From Echinococcus granulosus (taxonomy: Eukaryota; Platyhelminthes; Cestoda; Cyclophyllidea; Taeniidae), in contig NW_020170396.1 in assembly GCF_000524195.1 (NCBI RefSeq), forward strand, positions 525,938 through 589,937: DNA of 64,000 bases, given 5' to 3'. Positions 26,198 through 38,428 of the stretch are shown here, one piece after another. Within the stretch, counting starts at the first letter, position 1, and every line of letters begins with the position of its first letter. The position numbers were made by a program, and so were the translations under genes. Below the pieces are notes generated by a model, which saw only the letters and a list, made by a program, of their open reading frames with translations, was not told the DNA's origin and made no database searches.

Positions 26198-29100
26198 CTA
26201 GTGCCACGGCACAAACTGTCGAATGGTCCCGCACTCACCGCCAGCGTAGACGTGCGGCAGGCGGCTATGAAAGACGCAGCTGAAAACGCTGTGGAAGCCA
26301 GTGCGGATCAGTTGGATGGGAATGATGACCGGTTTTGACAGAAGATCACTGCAAAGGGGAAGAACCACACAAGCACAGGAATGAAAAGACGCGAGTCGAG
26401 TCAAACAGTTTTGAATTCTGAGTAAGACCCTGGCACTTACTCCGACACTTTGCCGTGGATGATGAAGAGCGAACCATCATCCAGAGCGACGGAGACGAGG
26501 GGCCGGCGGCTGTGGACGTGAACTTTGCGAACGGTTCCGTGATTCAACCTATTATACATGTAGATTGAAACACGTGTAAACGACAGCCCCGTGTTGGATA
26601 GGAGTGAGGGCTAGGGTGAGTGAATGGTAAGAAAGCAGACAGCGGACTACCTACCGCAGTTTTTTGAAGGGGACATTGCCGAGTTCGACGTCAAACCAAA
26701 TAAACCGACTGTCACTAGTTGCCGCAATAACGTGTTCACCTGGGAATTTGAAGAAAAGGAGTATTTAGCTTACATTCACCACCAGGCAAATAGTGCCATA
26801 GACACTTTGGTATGTAAAATGGTAAGTAAGATGTGGAAACGCATGAGTGGAGTTCCCTTTAGCATTTAATTTTAACAGTTCACAAATTTGCGAAGAGGAT
26901 AGATTATTTGTTTGAAAAAGTCCCATTTGGAATGAAGCAAAACACCTCTTTTCTCCATTTTGGCAACAATATAGATCTGGATATGACATTAAAAATGGAG
27001 AAATATCAGCACGATAAAGAGGAGAGGAACCTACCCGTGGGATGGACAGCAAAAGTAACAATGTGGTCGGAGGAGAGATCGAGTTTGAGACGAGGCAGCT
27101 CCTTCTGAGCGACAAGGTCGAAGGTGTGGACATAGCGAGTGGCAGCGACAAAGAGAGTGGGTCGTCCGGCAGGGTGAAAGGCGGCAGAGCGCCACTCCTC
27201 CGCCAGCCCACCAGTGGCCGCGGCGAAGGGCGCCTGGCTGGCCATGCGTGAGACACGATGTAGCAGTACCCGGTTCGCCGCCCGGCTCCGCGCCTCGCTC
27301 GACAGTGGCGAGATGCTTAGGCTCAGCAAGTAGTCGCCCTTTGGGTGCCACGAGAGGTCGATGCATTCCTGCCACACAGAGGTACACCACTTAGTGGTTC
27401 CGCATTTGGCCGATCTTCTCTCCCATTAAATAAATGACAAATTTGCCCATAGGCTGGGAATGCTGCAGCGTACTGGACTTAGAAAATCTACCCAACAACA
27501 AATACAACTGCTCCTTAATGAAATTTCCCTCGAACCAGATTCGCATTTTGATTCTTGATGAAGGTGATAATAACTGACATCCAAAAACAGCATTCACTCA
27601 CGTTTCGCGTCCTATTCAATTAAAATGGAATATTTTTAGGGAATGCACTAAAATTGAATGTTGAAGACGTTAAATTTGCCTCATTCGGCACCCCACGATA
27701 GTTCCCACCTCCTTAACTAACATTGCAGCTCTGTAGTCAAACAGCTTGAGCGTTGAGCTGTGCTACCGAGGAAAAGTCTACACAAAATATCATGCAATAC
27801 ATTCCGGAGATTGTTAGAAACGTAGACAAACAAATGGTGTCATTTTCCCATTTTTTGACAACGCATTAAACTACTCTTTTATTTTACATGTTCATGCATT
27901 TAATCTTTTTTTGAAATCATGTAAATTCAGTCACCAAACACGACGAAGTGCCTGCACCTATTGACAACCGTTTTATAGTGATTAGCAATTAACTTGGACT
28001 ACTTTGGATAAACGGAGATTTCCACCCCGCAATTTGTTAAACCACTTCCGTTCCCCTTATTCCATGAAAAAGTTGGATTTACTACGCAGAGACTTTGGAG
28101 AGAAATAAAAGTAGAGGAGACACCAGCCTGATGCAATTCGATGGAGACTCGCGACAACTCGAGTAAAAGTGATCGTGTTAGGAAAGTGCCCCTTGTGGCG
28201 TGTTTGCCTGCTATACCGCCACAGTTGCTGTCACTGGACCCCCATTGAATAGAGGTGTTGGAGACATCAAAAGTGGCATTAATAGCGGTGACATTAGCGA
28301 GGACAGGAGGTTTGAAGCTCCACACCGCCACTTGGCCGTGCATCGCCCCTGCCGTCCGCCGCTTTTTGTTTGCCGGTGCTCCATCTGTTTCCTCGGCTTC
28401 CTCCTCCTCACCAACTTCTTCCAGGGCGTCTAGGTCGACTTTCTAAAAAATGGATAGACGGACGTTTTATGGACTTTCGCAAATCTCTGAAGTGCCACTC
28501 CACCCCATTAAGTCTGTGTTGACCCATAATGCTAAAACGTGAGACGGCGTTTTATCCGTAAGAGTCCAAATGATTCATTTAAGTTGGATTAAAGCCAAAG
28601 TAGCACCCTTTGATGTTGAAAAAGGTGACCTTTATGATGAAGCAACGTACCTCAAAGTAACCGAAATTTTATAAACTTATCCAAATAGGCGTATTGCACA
28701 AATATAAACTAGGAAGACAATTACACCGAACCCTTCATTATCCTTATCGCTTGAGGACACAATGAGATAACACTTCGCTCTACCAATTTTATGTAAGATA
28801 GTCAAATGAAATCGCCGCTAAAACATTGCATTCTGGTGGTTTCGACATTGGTAGTTCAAACTATAATCATAAACATGTGGAGAAATAAGGGTCCCGTTGC
28901 GTAATCAGAGAAGAGCGCAATTGCACTAGGCCAACATGGGATGACATGAAGGCCCAGCATCATGAATAGGAGGAAGTCATGCACGCTGACATTGGATCTG
29001 AACCAAAGCCAAAACATCAACATTTGTAACCCTGGAAGGGACCAAGCCTCAAATTTGATGGTCTAAGTTGAGCCAAAATCGCCTCCTCCGAATGTAAGAT

Positions 29101-32100
29101 GACAGTCGTGATTAATGTACGTAAAAATGATGGCATCCATTTCATTAAATGCTTCAAATGCAATCATGGATTGGGGTAAACGTGATCTCAACCGCCAGAC
29201 TGTGCTGACTAACATGGAGGTTGATAAGCGGCGGTGAAACAACGAAATAACTTGCCTTAGACTCCTCAACATCGATCAGATGAGCCTGCCAGCATTCGTG
29301 AAGCATTTTATCCGTCTTCTCCACCACCACACGATCACCCAAGGCCGGGTTGATAATGAATATCTTATTTCCACTATTAAGAGAAAGAAACGTAGTTAAG
29401 AAATTATGGAAAGGATTGCAGGGACCTTCAAAGCCAATGGTTCTAAGTTATATGCGATAAATTAAGAACGAGAGATTAAGTGACTAAAAAACTGCCTTCA
29501 AATCAGTTCTGAGGAAGCACTAAAATCGAATTTATCAAGATCAAAACGGTGATACATCAAAGGACGGGAAGAATGCAAGTGATGCGACACTCGAGCCGGA
29601 ATGGCCAAAGCTAATACCTTCAAATGATGATTTTATTTACCCATCTTCCTGATTTCGAAAGTGTCAGTCTGTCAAGACAAAAAATTTGCCCTTAAAATGA
29701 TTCCCACAGGAAGTCAAAATTTGGTATGAAGAAAATAATCGTAACTCCTGCATTTTAGCTTTCATTGTGTTAAAACCAAATGAGCGCCCACCAAGAAGGT
29801 GCAAACAATTCAAGCACACTACCAACTTTAAATGTGGTTTTCTGGAAATTTGAAAGATGGAACTTAAAAGTCAGCATGAACGGATCCGGTAGAATGCCAA
29901 TAACTCCAAACAGCGTATCTCCAGGCGGCTGTATATGAGTGAACAAAAATGTGGTGAAATATCCTCCAAATTAATCCCTCTCATTTATTGAGTATTTTCA
30001 TTGGTATTTGCCGTCACTTGGAGACATTAGCCATGCTGAGAGCTGCAATATTATTGACCACTCAGGAGGACTCAGCAAGAGCGCTGTGGAATGCTCCAGA
30101 ATACTCGATAGCAGGAACTCGTGGAAAGTTTTAGAACTCGAAACAAACACATTACACCTAGAGTTCCAGGCATCTCCAGCAGTTACACATAAAAAGTGTG
30201 TACGTAGGTACAAAAGAGGGAGCATCACCAGAAGCAGATAAGCCACCAAACCTAATAAAAAAAAACTTCTAAAATTCATTCAACAAGGTGGATAATATGT
30301 TTAAGTGGACCTACAAGGCGGCGGCGACTAGGCGCAACTCGGGATTAGGATTCCACGCGACGTGAGCAGAGAGCTGTCTCTCCTCGTCCACATCCGCCGA
30401 ATCCGAACCCACTTTCGCCTCCACCGTCTTCCCAGCCGGAGGCTTCTGCCTCAGCAGACCCTCTGCGACCAAAGCGGGCCTGATGCCACTGGATGAGAGG
30501 GCGGGGGCGAGGCGGTAGCATCGGAAACAATAGTTGCTGGCTGTTTCCCAAATGCGCAGGCACCCATCCACCGGGGACACGGAGGCCAACCACTGGCCGC
30601 ACGGCGAGATGGACAGGGCGGTCACCCGACCACTGTGTGATCTTACAGGAGAAAAGAGCAATTGTTCAAGCAATCACACTTCCGTGGGTGTACTCAAAAG
30701 TATCGAGAATGGCAAGGCCTTAGACTACAAGAGATTTGCCTATTCAAGAAATTCACCAGATGACAGAAACAAGAGAGAAGTAAGGTCAACAAATGACTGG
30801 GTGACTGAAAACACATTTATGCGCATGAATGAAGTCAGTAAAGTAACCACTTCTGAATAGCATTTTACTGTATGAGGTGGAGATATAGGACCGCTTATGG
30901 ACACTTAATGCTGCAAAATCTAACGCGACTCCTGATAAGGATTGCGCTAAATTAACTGCAAAAAATTCCTTTTAAATTATCGAAAACAGACCTGAAAGGT
31001 GTATGCATATGCAGATGTGCTGAAGTTACACCCATTCAGATGAAAGACAATTCCGAATAGTATCAATAAAAAAAATTCACCCCGAGTCACAAAAAATTGT
31101 ACAGAAAAATGACTCCAAACCACACTCTAAAGACGAGAAAGAGGAAGTAAAGACGATGACACGAATCCAATATTACCTGTATTCAAGACCCAGATGGGAG
31201 GGGTAGGGCCGAAGGTCAGCAAGACTGGGGATCTGAGGGAGAAGGGCCTCGGGGGTGGTGTGTACCTGCTGCTTCTCCACCCGCGCTGCCATGACCAGGT
31301 CCTTGATGCGTTCCTCGCGCTCCCGCAGGTAGCGCTCTGAGAAGGGCACATGACGTAGACATCCGAACCGCCGGGGCATGATGGGCGGCACCTTGCTAGC
31401 CTGGTTGTCTTTCACCTTGTCCCTCCACGCTCTCATTACCTGACGCTCCTGAGGAACAATACTACTTTTGGTAACATATTGAGCTATACAGGCCTATTCA
31501 GACCCTGGCGATTTGGCCACCTTATTGATGGCATAGGATTCGAATGAAGCTACCTCCATCTCGAGAGGTGACACGGACACTTTATAGTATGCTAAAGGCT
31601 TACGCAGTCTCTACTGTTTTTCACCTTTAGTCCTTGCTGCACGGTTATGATTGAGATATAGGGTTCTATGTTTCATTAGCGCTTTCAAAATCTTACAGTG
31701 TGCCACCAATCATGAAATTTCAGATATTAAGGCTCCAGCAAATATAAAATGGACAAACTTTCTGATAGATAAAGAAGTTGATTGATTTGAACGTCTTCGG
31801 GTAGGTAGGACTACATGTGATTTACACCAGCTCCATTCTGCAAGTAAAATATTTGATAGTTTATGGCGGTTATTAACAGGCCTCTACATCTTGTTAATGT
31901 GTCCGTGATTCTACAATACGATACCGCTCACTAATGATCAAGGTAACAAAATTGCGTAGAGTAGCCACATTTACTTTGAATGTACATTTAACAACGCATG
32001 CCTTTTCAGTCAACAGCTACATGATTCCCAAGTTCAACCAACATCAACTAAACCACCACCCCCTTAGCCTTCTAGGCGCCAGTAACAACGCCACCTCTAG

Positions 32101-35084
32101 ATCTGCACGCGTCGTGGTATCTCTAGAGATGACTCCACACCACTCACCTTTCCTCAAGGTAATATTAAACATGTACACTGAAGTATTCAAACAGGATAGG
32201 ATAAATGAACTATCAAGCAGGTATTAAAAGTCACAACGAACAATTATCTGATAACTATCAAGTGGGTTACGGACGTCGATCGATGCAAGACTGGTGGCCA
32301 CTGTCAGCTTTTGTGACAGTCAAACTCCCAAAACAATATACTAATACATTTGGGCCCCCTACAAATTATTGGCCAAAACAACGATGATATTTAGCTGTAC
32401 ATAAAGCTGCATTGCATATTAACAAAGGGGTAAGTTATCTCGTCAGGTCCTTTAAACCAGCTTCTGAACTATTGTAGGACATTGTGTCGTAAAGTAGCAG
32501 GAGAGGGCTTGGATGCTACTGGCTGTGCCGTTAGTAGTGTTTGGCATGCGTGGGTCCAACAAAAAAAACTAAATCAACAGAAAGTACTATTTGCTAAGAA
32601 GCACCTTAAAAGGAACTAGAGCAGATAAAATAGCATTCTCGCAAGCATTACGGATAAAACAGAAAGTGAAGTAAGTTGGCGTATTGCTAAAAAACAATTG
32701 TTACAAAAGTCGTAAACTAAATATCTAAGTAACGCCGAGTTGCAAAATGCTATTTCTGTGTGATCACAAAGCATGAAGGAGCGAGCAAAAAAACGACTCT
32801 AAACCTGTATTTGGCACCCAACTCTACCCTAAATACGGCGTAAATTCGATTAGACCATGTATCTCTAGAGCGTAATAAACAAGAAAATGAGAAAAGTAAT
32901 TGAATCCGGCTTTAATTAGTGAAAACAATCTAATATCCAGAGGCAAAAGGCATCGTCAATTGAAAAATAAGAACGAGAATTAGATGAGAAATCATATATC
33001 AAGCAAAATAACTCAAAAAATGGGTAAATTATACGCTCATAGGAATAGGAAGAGAATATGGTGAAAAAAACATACTTCTTCATCGGACAACAAGAATTCC
33101 GGTGGGGGGTTGTAGGATTCTGCGTGGCCAGGAAGCGGTTCTGCAGCTGGTCGCATGTACGGCCTTGGACGTGGCGGTCGGTAAGTCTGAAGACTGGGCG
33201 GGAGACCGGCCTGCCATGCAAAGGAGTTCTGCTCGGTGTTCTCCTCATCCTGATCCGCCCACACATCAGGCATCACACAGTTGGATACCGAGGAGGCTGA
33301 AAAGCCTAAGATTTCCCCTTCATCATAATCATCGAAGGCGCCTGGTTTGCCAGAGCTCATGTACATTGCGTAGCGTCGAACTTGATCAGGATCATTTACA
33401 TCTTCCAATGCCCAGGCTGGAAGACGAGGTCGAATCCAACCCATTTTTATTGCATGTGTAATACGACCGACCTACCAGTGTCAAAAATCAAGAAAGGTGA
33501 AATGAAAAAAGTGGTTTGCACATGAGTCAAGAAATTACCCTGCGTCTATCCAGCAAAGAGGGAATAAATGACCTCTTTTGAGGAGGGTGGGCAGTAACAG
33601 GCATCTGAAGGACAGTATTCGAAAAAAAGTCTTCCCATGGTTGACAAATATCCTCTTCCTTATCACCAAGTACACCCTTTCCTGCGCTCATACGTGTGAC
33701 TATTTCCAGATCGCGATCGCTCAGCACAACAGACTGACCGGTTTTGGGATCGACGATTGTTCGCCACTCAGCATCTTGTTCCCCCTGTTCAGTTGAACTG
33801 GTTTTGAGGAAGTCTGAAATAGCATCAGAGGACTGTTGACCGACAGTTGGACGCATGATGGGACGACCAGAGGCGTCGTAGCCGACATGGGGAAAGGACT
33901 CGTACCATTGCATAGGAACGTTACCAACAGTATTCCGAATGTCCTAATTTTCATAAAAATCAACAAACAATAATTACCTCTTCATCTGAGGAGTCGAAGT
34001 CGTACTCATCCCTCACAGACCTCACCATTGGTTGAGGCACATGCATGCTAGCGTGTTCGGGTTCAAAATGGCCTTCAGAACGCACTTAACAAAAGCGGCT
34101 GGAAGAATGCCTTTAGTGCGCACAAACGACAAATTAAAAATAACCAAAAAAGAACCTGCGAGTAAAAGAATTAGATTTTCCGAAATACACATAAGCTGAG
34201 TTATAGGGGCCTAGCAGTTCTAAATCTTTCTCACTTGTTAAGAGTCGTTTATGGAAAGGAATTAATGTTTAAACAATAAATATTTTATGCTGACTACAAA
34301 CGAACTCAGAATATGTGCATGGGACACGTTAAAATTCAGTTAAGAAAGTCTTGTTGTAATGCGTCAAAGATGGTTATATTTTTGCGTCCAAAATTGTTCT
34401 TGCACGAATATACATAATGGGGGATTTTATGGATATATCAGTTCTTTATAACTTACTCAATCAAGGAGTCCTGACATCTTTCACTTTTGATCCCTACAAT
34501 ATCTTGCTTTTGGGTTCGTTGTGTTTAGTTTACATGAATAGATGTACGTGAGAGAGAAAGATATGAGCTTTCCCATATTTCACGAGCTCTTCATCTCAGA
34601 GAAGTATACTCACCTTTTCTAACCACTGCAGAAGGAGGACGGAGAATTTTCTCTTCCTTATGACTGTCATCCTGAAATGAGGTGGCACGTGTGCATCTAT
34701 GACCAGGATTCTGTTCATCTCGATATATATGGAAGGTTTGTCAACAAGGCTTTATAGTGACAGATTGCATAGACTATCCAGAATAATTAAATTCCTCGTT
34801 CTTAATAAGACGTTTGCTACTGTACGAATTTTAAGAGGTGAGCTATCAAACATTCAAGTTTCACTTACTTATAAGGAGGCTTCCGTCTGTTCACTAAAGA
34901 TTATCCATTTATGTGCACGAATAAGCTTCTTTACCTTCAAAGGGTTTGGTTTCCCTAAGAAACTCAAAAGTTTAGGAACTTGAATTTCTTGAGTACTACC
35001 CGTTGGAGATTGTGCATAATTTTTTGTATTTGGCTTTGCCCATGCACACACTTCCGAAAACGGTGGTCGAGAACCTTCATATAA
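26198..35084 (-). CDS. BOP1: Ribosome biogenesis protein BOP1/Erb1 (WD repeats)
   Basis: BOP1 works in the PeBoW complex (PES1-BOP1-WDR12) in the nucleolus for 60S maturation. Twelve exons join in frame: 34614-34671, 33978-34084, 33539-33943, 33076-33471, 31177-31448, 30315-30641, 29256-29373, 28332-28442, 27035-27368, 26655-26739, 26441-26548 and 26198-26348 (stop), totalling 823 residues. BOP1NT signatures are DIRNTVGNVP, WYESFPHVGYD, KRSFIPSLL, HAIKMGWI and LPGHAESYNPPPEFLLS; WD repeats follow with SPCGQWLASVS, VAWNPNP, INPALGDR, LSWHPKGDYL, AFHPAG, AVHPTG and ALDDGSLFI. A further in-frame, phase-0 exon at 34935-35084 (LYEGSRPPFSEV to GKPNPLK) is a likely but unproven N-terminal part; the start codon is unresolved. 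One intron uses a GC donor (AAG|GCAAGT at 29255), and the donor after 28332 (CAA|GTGGCG) is weak but restores the expected HGQ-x-WHPKGDYL alignment. An acidic stretch and KKRRT lie before that join. Confidence 0.93.
31449..33075 (-). other. BOP1 1.6-kb intron without recognised content
   Basis: Bounded by GAA|GTATGT (33075) and TTCCTCAG (31449). Contains AT-rich text; frames such as 31934-32227 plus show no motif. Confidence 0.6.
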
Positions 35085-35675
35085 CTGCAAAAATAGTATG
35101 CTACCCCAAGGCGCTTGAAAGGTATGACATTTCTTAAATTTTTAAGTGTTTTATCCATGTTTTGCAGCTGATATTGTGCATTCTAACAAATGACAAACAT
35201 TGCCCCCTGAACTTGATGTTTTATCTGTGACTCCCTTTATTTGTTTAAAAATGCACCTATTTTTCCATTGGTTCTAAGTTTCCACCATTAAACTATGATT
35301 TGTAATATGTTGGATCGGTCGTATTCATCTACTTCTGTATATCTATAGATATTCTTCGTTTTCACATGATGACTTGACGGTAGTCCCATTTACGTATGGT
35401 GACAAAATCGAAAATATGGGACTGTAGTACAGCGCCTCGAGCCCTCCCTAGAACCCAAAAAACACACTAGTGTAAAAGCAAGATTATTATTAATCAAGTC
35501 CTTGGGAGAGCATTGACGTAGGTCAGAAAGCCATGTGGCCTAGCATAGGTAAGGTCTACAGAGACACAAGAACTCTCAGTCCAACGTAAATCAGAGTGAT
35601 ACGTTAATGTTTTTATTCATGTTAAAAATTCATAGGTGCATTCACATCTTTTGGGTTTTTTTCGGTTGCTCCAAA
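35085..35675. promoter_or_regulatory. Head-to-head intergenic region between BOP1 and DUSP-like gene
   Basis: BOP1 (minus) and the DUSP-like gene (plus) point away from each other here, so their promoters should share this interval of up to about 600 bp. No TATA box or CpG cluster stands out. A minus-strand ATG at 35158 opens a short frame (MDKTLKNLRN) that could be BOP1 exon 1 only if a 20-nt intron (35085-35104) were real. Confidence 0.35.
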
Positions 35676-37402
35676 ATGGGAAAAATTGTTGGCTGTCCCG
35701 ATAATATCGAAGTGCTAAAGCACTTCTTCTTATTACATGAGTACAAACTAAGATTGTCGGCCTTTTTATTCTTCAGTCATCCCAAACTCATCAGTCTCTT
35801 CCTATATTTAATCTAGTGTATAATTGGTGAAAAAGCTACATTTGACTAGCATATTCCACACCTGATTCCCATTGGATTTAACAGTCGAATCTGCGAAGTA
35901 CTTCCAGGAAATCGGCCATTTTTTGTGGTGCCAATCAACGTCCACTTTAGGCAAACCTAGCCAACTTGGTTCTATGTTTCAGGTTATAGTTTTTCGTTTT
36001 AAATGAAAGGAAGTGCAAGCTTTCGTTTAATCGACACCTACATATTTGTATGCAATGACTAAAAATCTTTATGTCCCTTATTTTTAGAAAGGAAACTGGG
36101 GAGCCGCTTGAAGCCTTCTATCCGGACAGCTATCCAGTTCAGCCTAAGTCATTGGATAAGTTAATTGAAGATGCACTTAAATTTCTGTGTATGTGTGAGA
36201 CTTTACCGTCAATCCCCTTAAGCACAGTCCAGCCCATTTTAGCCTCGGAGTCGTTTACTTTACTCGCATATAAAATTGCGGGCTGCTCTGCCGTATCCAT
36301 GATAGTACCCCATGTGTTCACTATGGGGCTTAGGGTTCTAGATGGAAGTAGTGGGATTAATCACAAAATTTTGATTTATATTGTAAGGTCGTTTATACCT
36401 CTTGGGCTAAATTCCTGACCTCATTTTTGTCATTGTTTATTTGAACCCTTCGTCCACGCGTTCCCTTGAACCTCGCCTCTCAGACTGCGCAACTATCATC
36501 GTTAAGTAACCTATTAATATCTAGAAAAGAAAAACTCCGGGCAAAAATTGTGGATCATTAGGTTACAATAAACTTGATTACACAGATATTGAAGTGACTT
36601 ACTTGAATTTATCATACCCTTGGATTAGATGACCACCTTGTACCTGAGTTGAGTAATGGCGCTTCATTGGCTAAGATATTAAATAAGGGAAAATCGATTG
36701 CCATTCTTGGAATCACTTTGTCTTTGCCTCGCAGCCACACAAATGAATCGTGGAGGTCGGGTGGTCATAATGACAAATGAGTACAGCAGAGTGGGATCAA
36801 CACTGGCAATGGCCTATCTCATTGCGGGCGAGGGTAAAAGCCTCAAGGTAAGGTTTACTTTTACCTCATTTGGAAAATTTGTCCTGCCACTGCCACACGA
36901 GTTAAGCTGATGTCTTACAAACTCAAAAGTTCAGTTGCACAATAGGGGTAGGTAACATTCAGTCACTTTAAGCGGTCGATCATCCGTAAACTGTGCAGAT
37001 AGGTGCCACAAGTCAGCAAACAAGTTTGTTTCCACAGCCAACAGCAGATGGTAACATTGATTCACCGAAACCTTATCAGGTTGAAAGGTTAGACGTTTTG
37101 AAGCCAGGAACACTGGCACGGAACGGTGGTACGAGCCCATACGTCTGATTTCCCTTGGAATACAGGTAAGAACAGGACCGGGAGAAAACGCACTTGATTA
37201 CCACTGCTAACTTTTTGAGGAAGAGCTCGGGGAGTAGCATAGTCCTCTGACTCTCTTGTTGCAGGAAGCCTGGGCTACCTTACGGAAAGCCTATCTAGCA
37301 CTCCGCCCGAGGTGGGAATTCCTCGAACGATTAGCGGCATTCGAGCAGAAAGTGAAGAATCTGTGCGACCCCGCGGAGATCACGGACGAAGACTTCCTCT
37401 AA
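35676..37402 (+). CDS. Small dual-specificity-phosphatase-fold protein lacking the catalytic cysteine (pseudophosphatase)
   Basis: Three exons are well supported: 36088-36188, 36735-36847 and 37265-37402 (TAA). They read KSLDKLIEDALKFL, NRGGRVVIM, STLAMAYLIAGEGKSL, then EAWATLRKAYLALRPRW and EFLERLAAFE. This is the C-terminal half of an atypical DUSP (compare GGxVLVHCxxGVSRSATLxIAYLM, SLxEAWxxVRxxRPxxRPNxGFxxQL). The loop that should be HCxxGxSR reads IMTNEYSRVG: there is no cysteine, so hydrolysis by the usual mechanism is impossible. Two upstream exons are proposed: 35885-35950 (CEVLPGNRPFFVVPINV), joined through a GC donor (TTTAG|GCAAAC), and 35676-35740 from an ATG (MGKIVGCPDNIEVLKH). With them the protein is about 160 residues, normal for small DUSPs. 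It may bind phosphoproteins as STYX does. The upstream exons are inference. Confidence 0.66.
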
Positions 37403-37495
37403 CCACTGCGCTGGCGACCCCCACGCGCCTTCCCGACCAGAACTAAGCCCCTGGGCACTCCAAGCTGCATGCACCACCGCAAAGCCGCATAGGCT

Positions 37496-37501
37496 AATAA
37501 A
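37496..37501 (+). promoter_or_regulatory. Polyadenylation signal AATAAA of the DUSP-like gene
   Basis: A canonical AATAAA lies 94 nt after the stop codon, before the convergent p23 gene whose stop is at 37839. Confidence 0.6.
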
Positions 37502-37838
37502 TGCTACCACTAGCACCGCGTAGTGTTACAGGCCACCAATCCAACTGTCCAGCGCGCAGAAGTAAACTAGAGCACACCATTCGAGGAACCAAAGTACCTC
37601 CCCAGTCAGTGGCTTAAATCCCAGTAGTCAACACTGGCGGAAACCCGTAAAAATAAGAAAATTCAAAATTGGAACGTCTTAGGAAACAAGCCGGTGCGAT
37701 GATGTACAATAGTTGATACATAGACAAACAGCACAGAGCCCAAGTAGTACCGGAATTTCGGACTGTTGATATAAAAGCTGGATTACGAATTCACCTCCTC
37801 AGCCTTAGGCTTTGCAGGATCTTCAAGATCCGGGAGTT

Positions 37839-38428
37839 CTACAGATCAAGATCAAGTAAGGAATCTTTACCATCGTCATCCGAATCTTCCTCCTCCTCCT
37901 CCTCCTCTCCCAAGTCCTTATTTCCCATCATTGAGAGCATATCTTGGAAATTGCCTCCAGCCCCACCGAAACCACCAAAGCCACCCTCGCCGTCCGAGTC
38001 GGAATCATCCAGATCCTTCCATCTACTAAAATCAGTCTTTAACCAAGGCTGCTTCGATGAGTCCTTAAGGAGCCGAGGCCAAACACTAGACTCCTTCTTC
38101 TCGACGCAATAAGTTATAACCCGGTCACCGATCTGCCTAACCGCCTTCTTGGGGTCGACTTCGGCGTAGAAGTCAAATTTGAGCTCGTAATTCGTGGGTG
38201 TTGGAGAGTCCACTCTTCCTCTAAAAGTGAGGCTAGCTTGATTAGACAAACATACTTGAAATGAAAAGACTCGGATTTAAAGTCAATCTCCTCATCCTTG
38301 ACATCAGAAAGAGCGACTGTAAGATAGACGCAATTAGGCCGCTGTGCCCAAAGGATCTCAGGGTGGCGTCTAAAAATCTGCCAAGCATGAACATGCACTT
38401 ACGAAGAGCAAACAGCATCACCCGACAT
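37839..38428 (-). CDS. PTGES3: HSP90 co-chaperone p23 (CS domain)
   Basis: Three exons, 38403-38428 (ATG), 38256-38369 and 37839-38220 (stop), are separated by introns of 33 and 35 nt and encode 173 residues. The CS fold starts near residue 10 (HPEILWAQRPNCVYLTVAL), continues with EEIDFKSESFHFK and YELKFDFYAEVDP, and includes the p23 signature VWPRLLK, then WLKTDFSRWKD. These match animal p23 (QSWPRLTKE, WLSVDFNNWKDWEDD), which binds the closed ATP state of HSP90 and stabilises clients in the cytosol. After a Gly/Phe-rich spacer (GGFGGFGGAGG) and DMLSMMG, the tail is a run of acidic residues ending DLDL, typical of the p23 chaperone tail. The spacer is longer than in vertebrates. The gene converges on the DUSP-like gene and diverges from the UBAP2-like gene. 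Confidence 0.92.

Noticed and set aside
37839..38249. Uninterrupted p23 frame upstream of 38220
   Set aside because: The extra residues before GRVDSP do not fit p23, and removing a 35-nt intron aligns the two exons without a gap.
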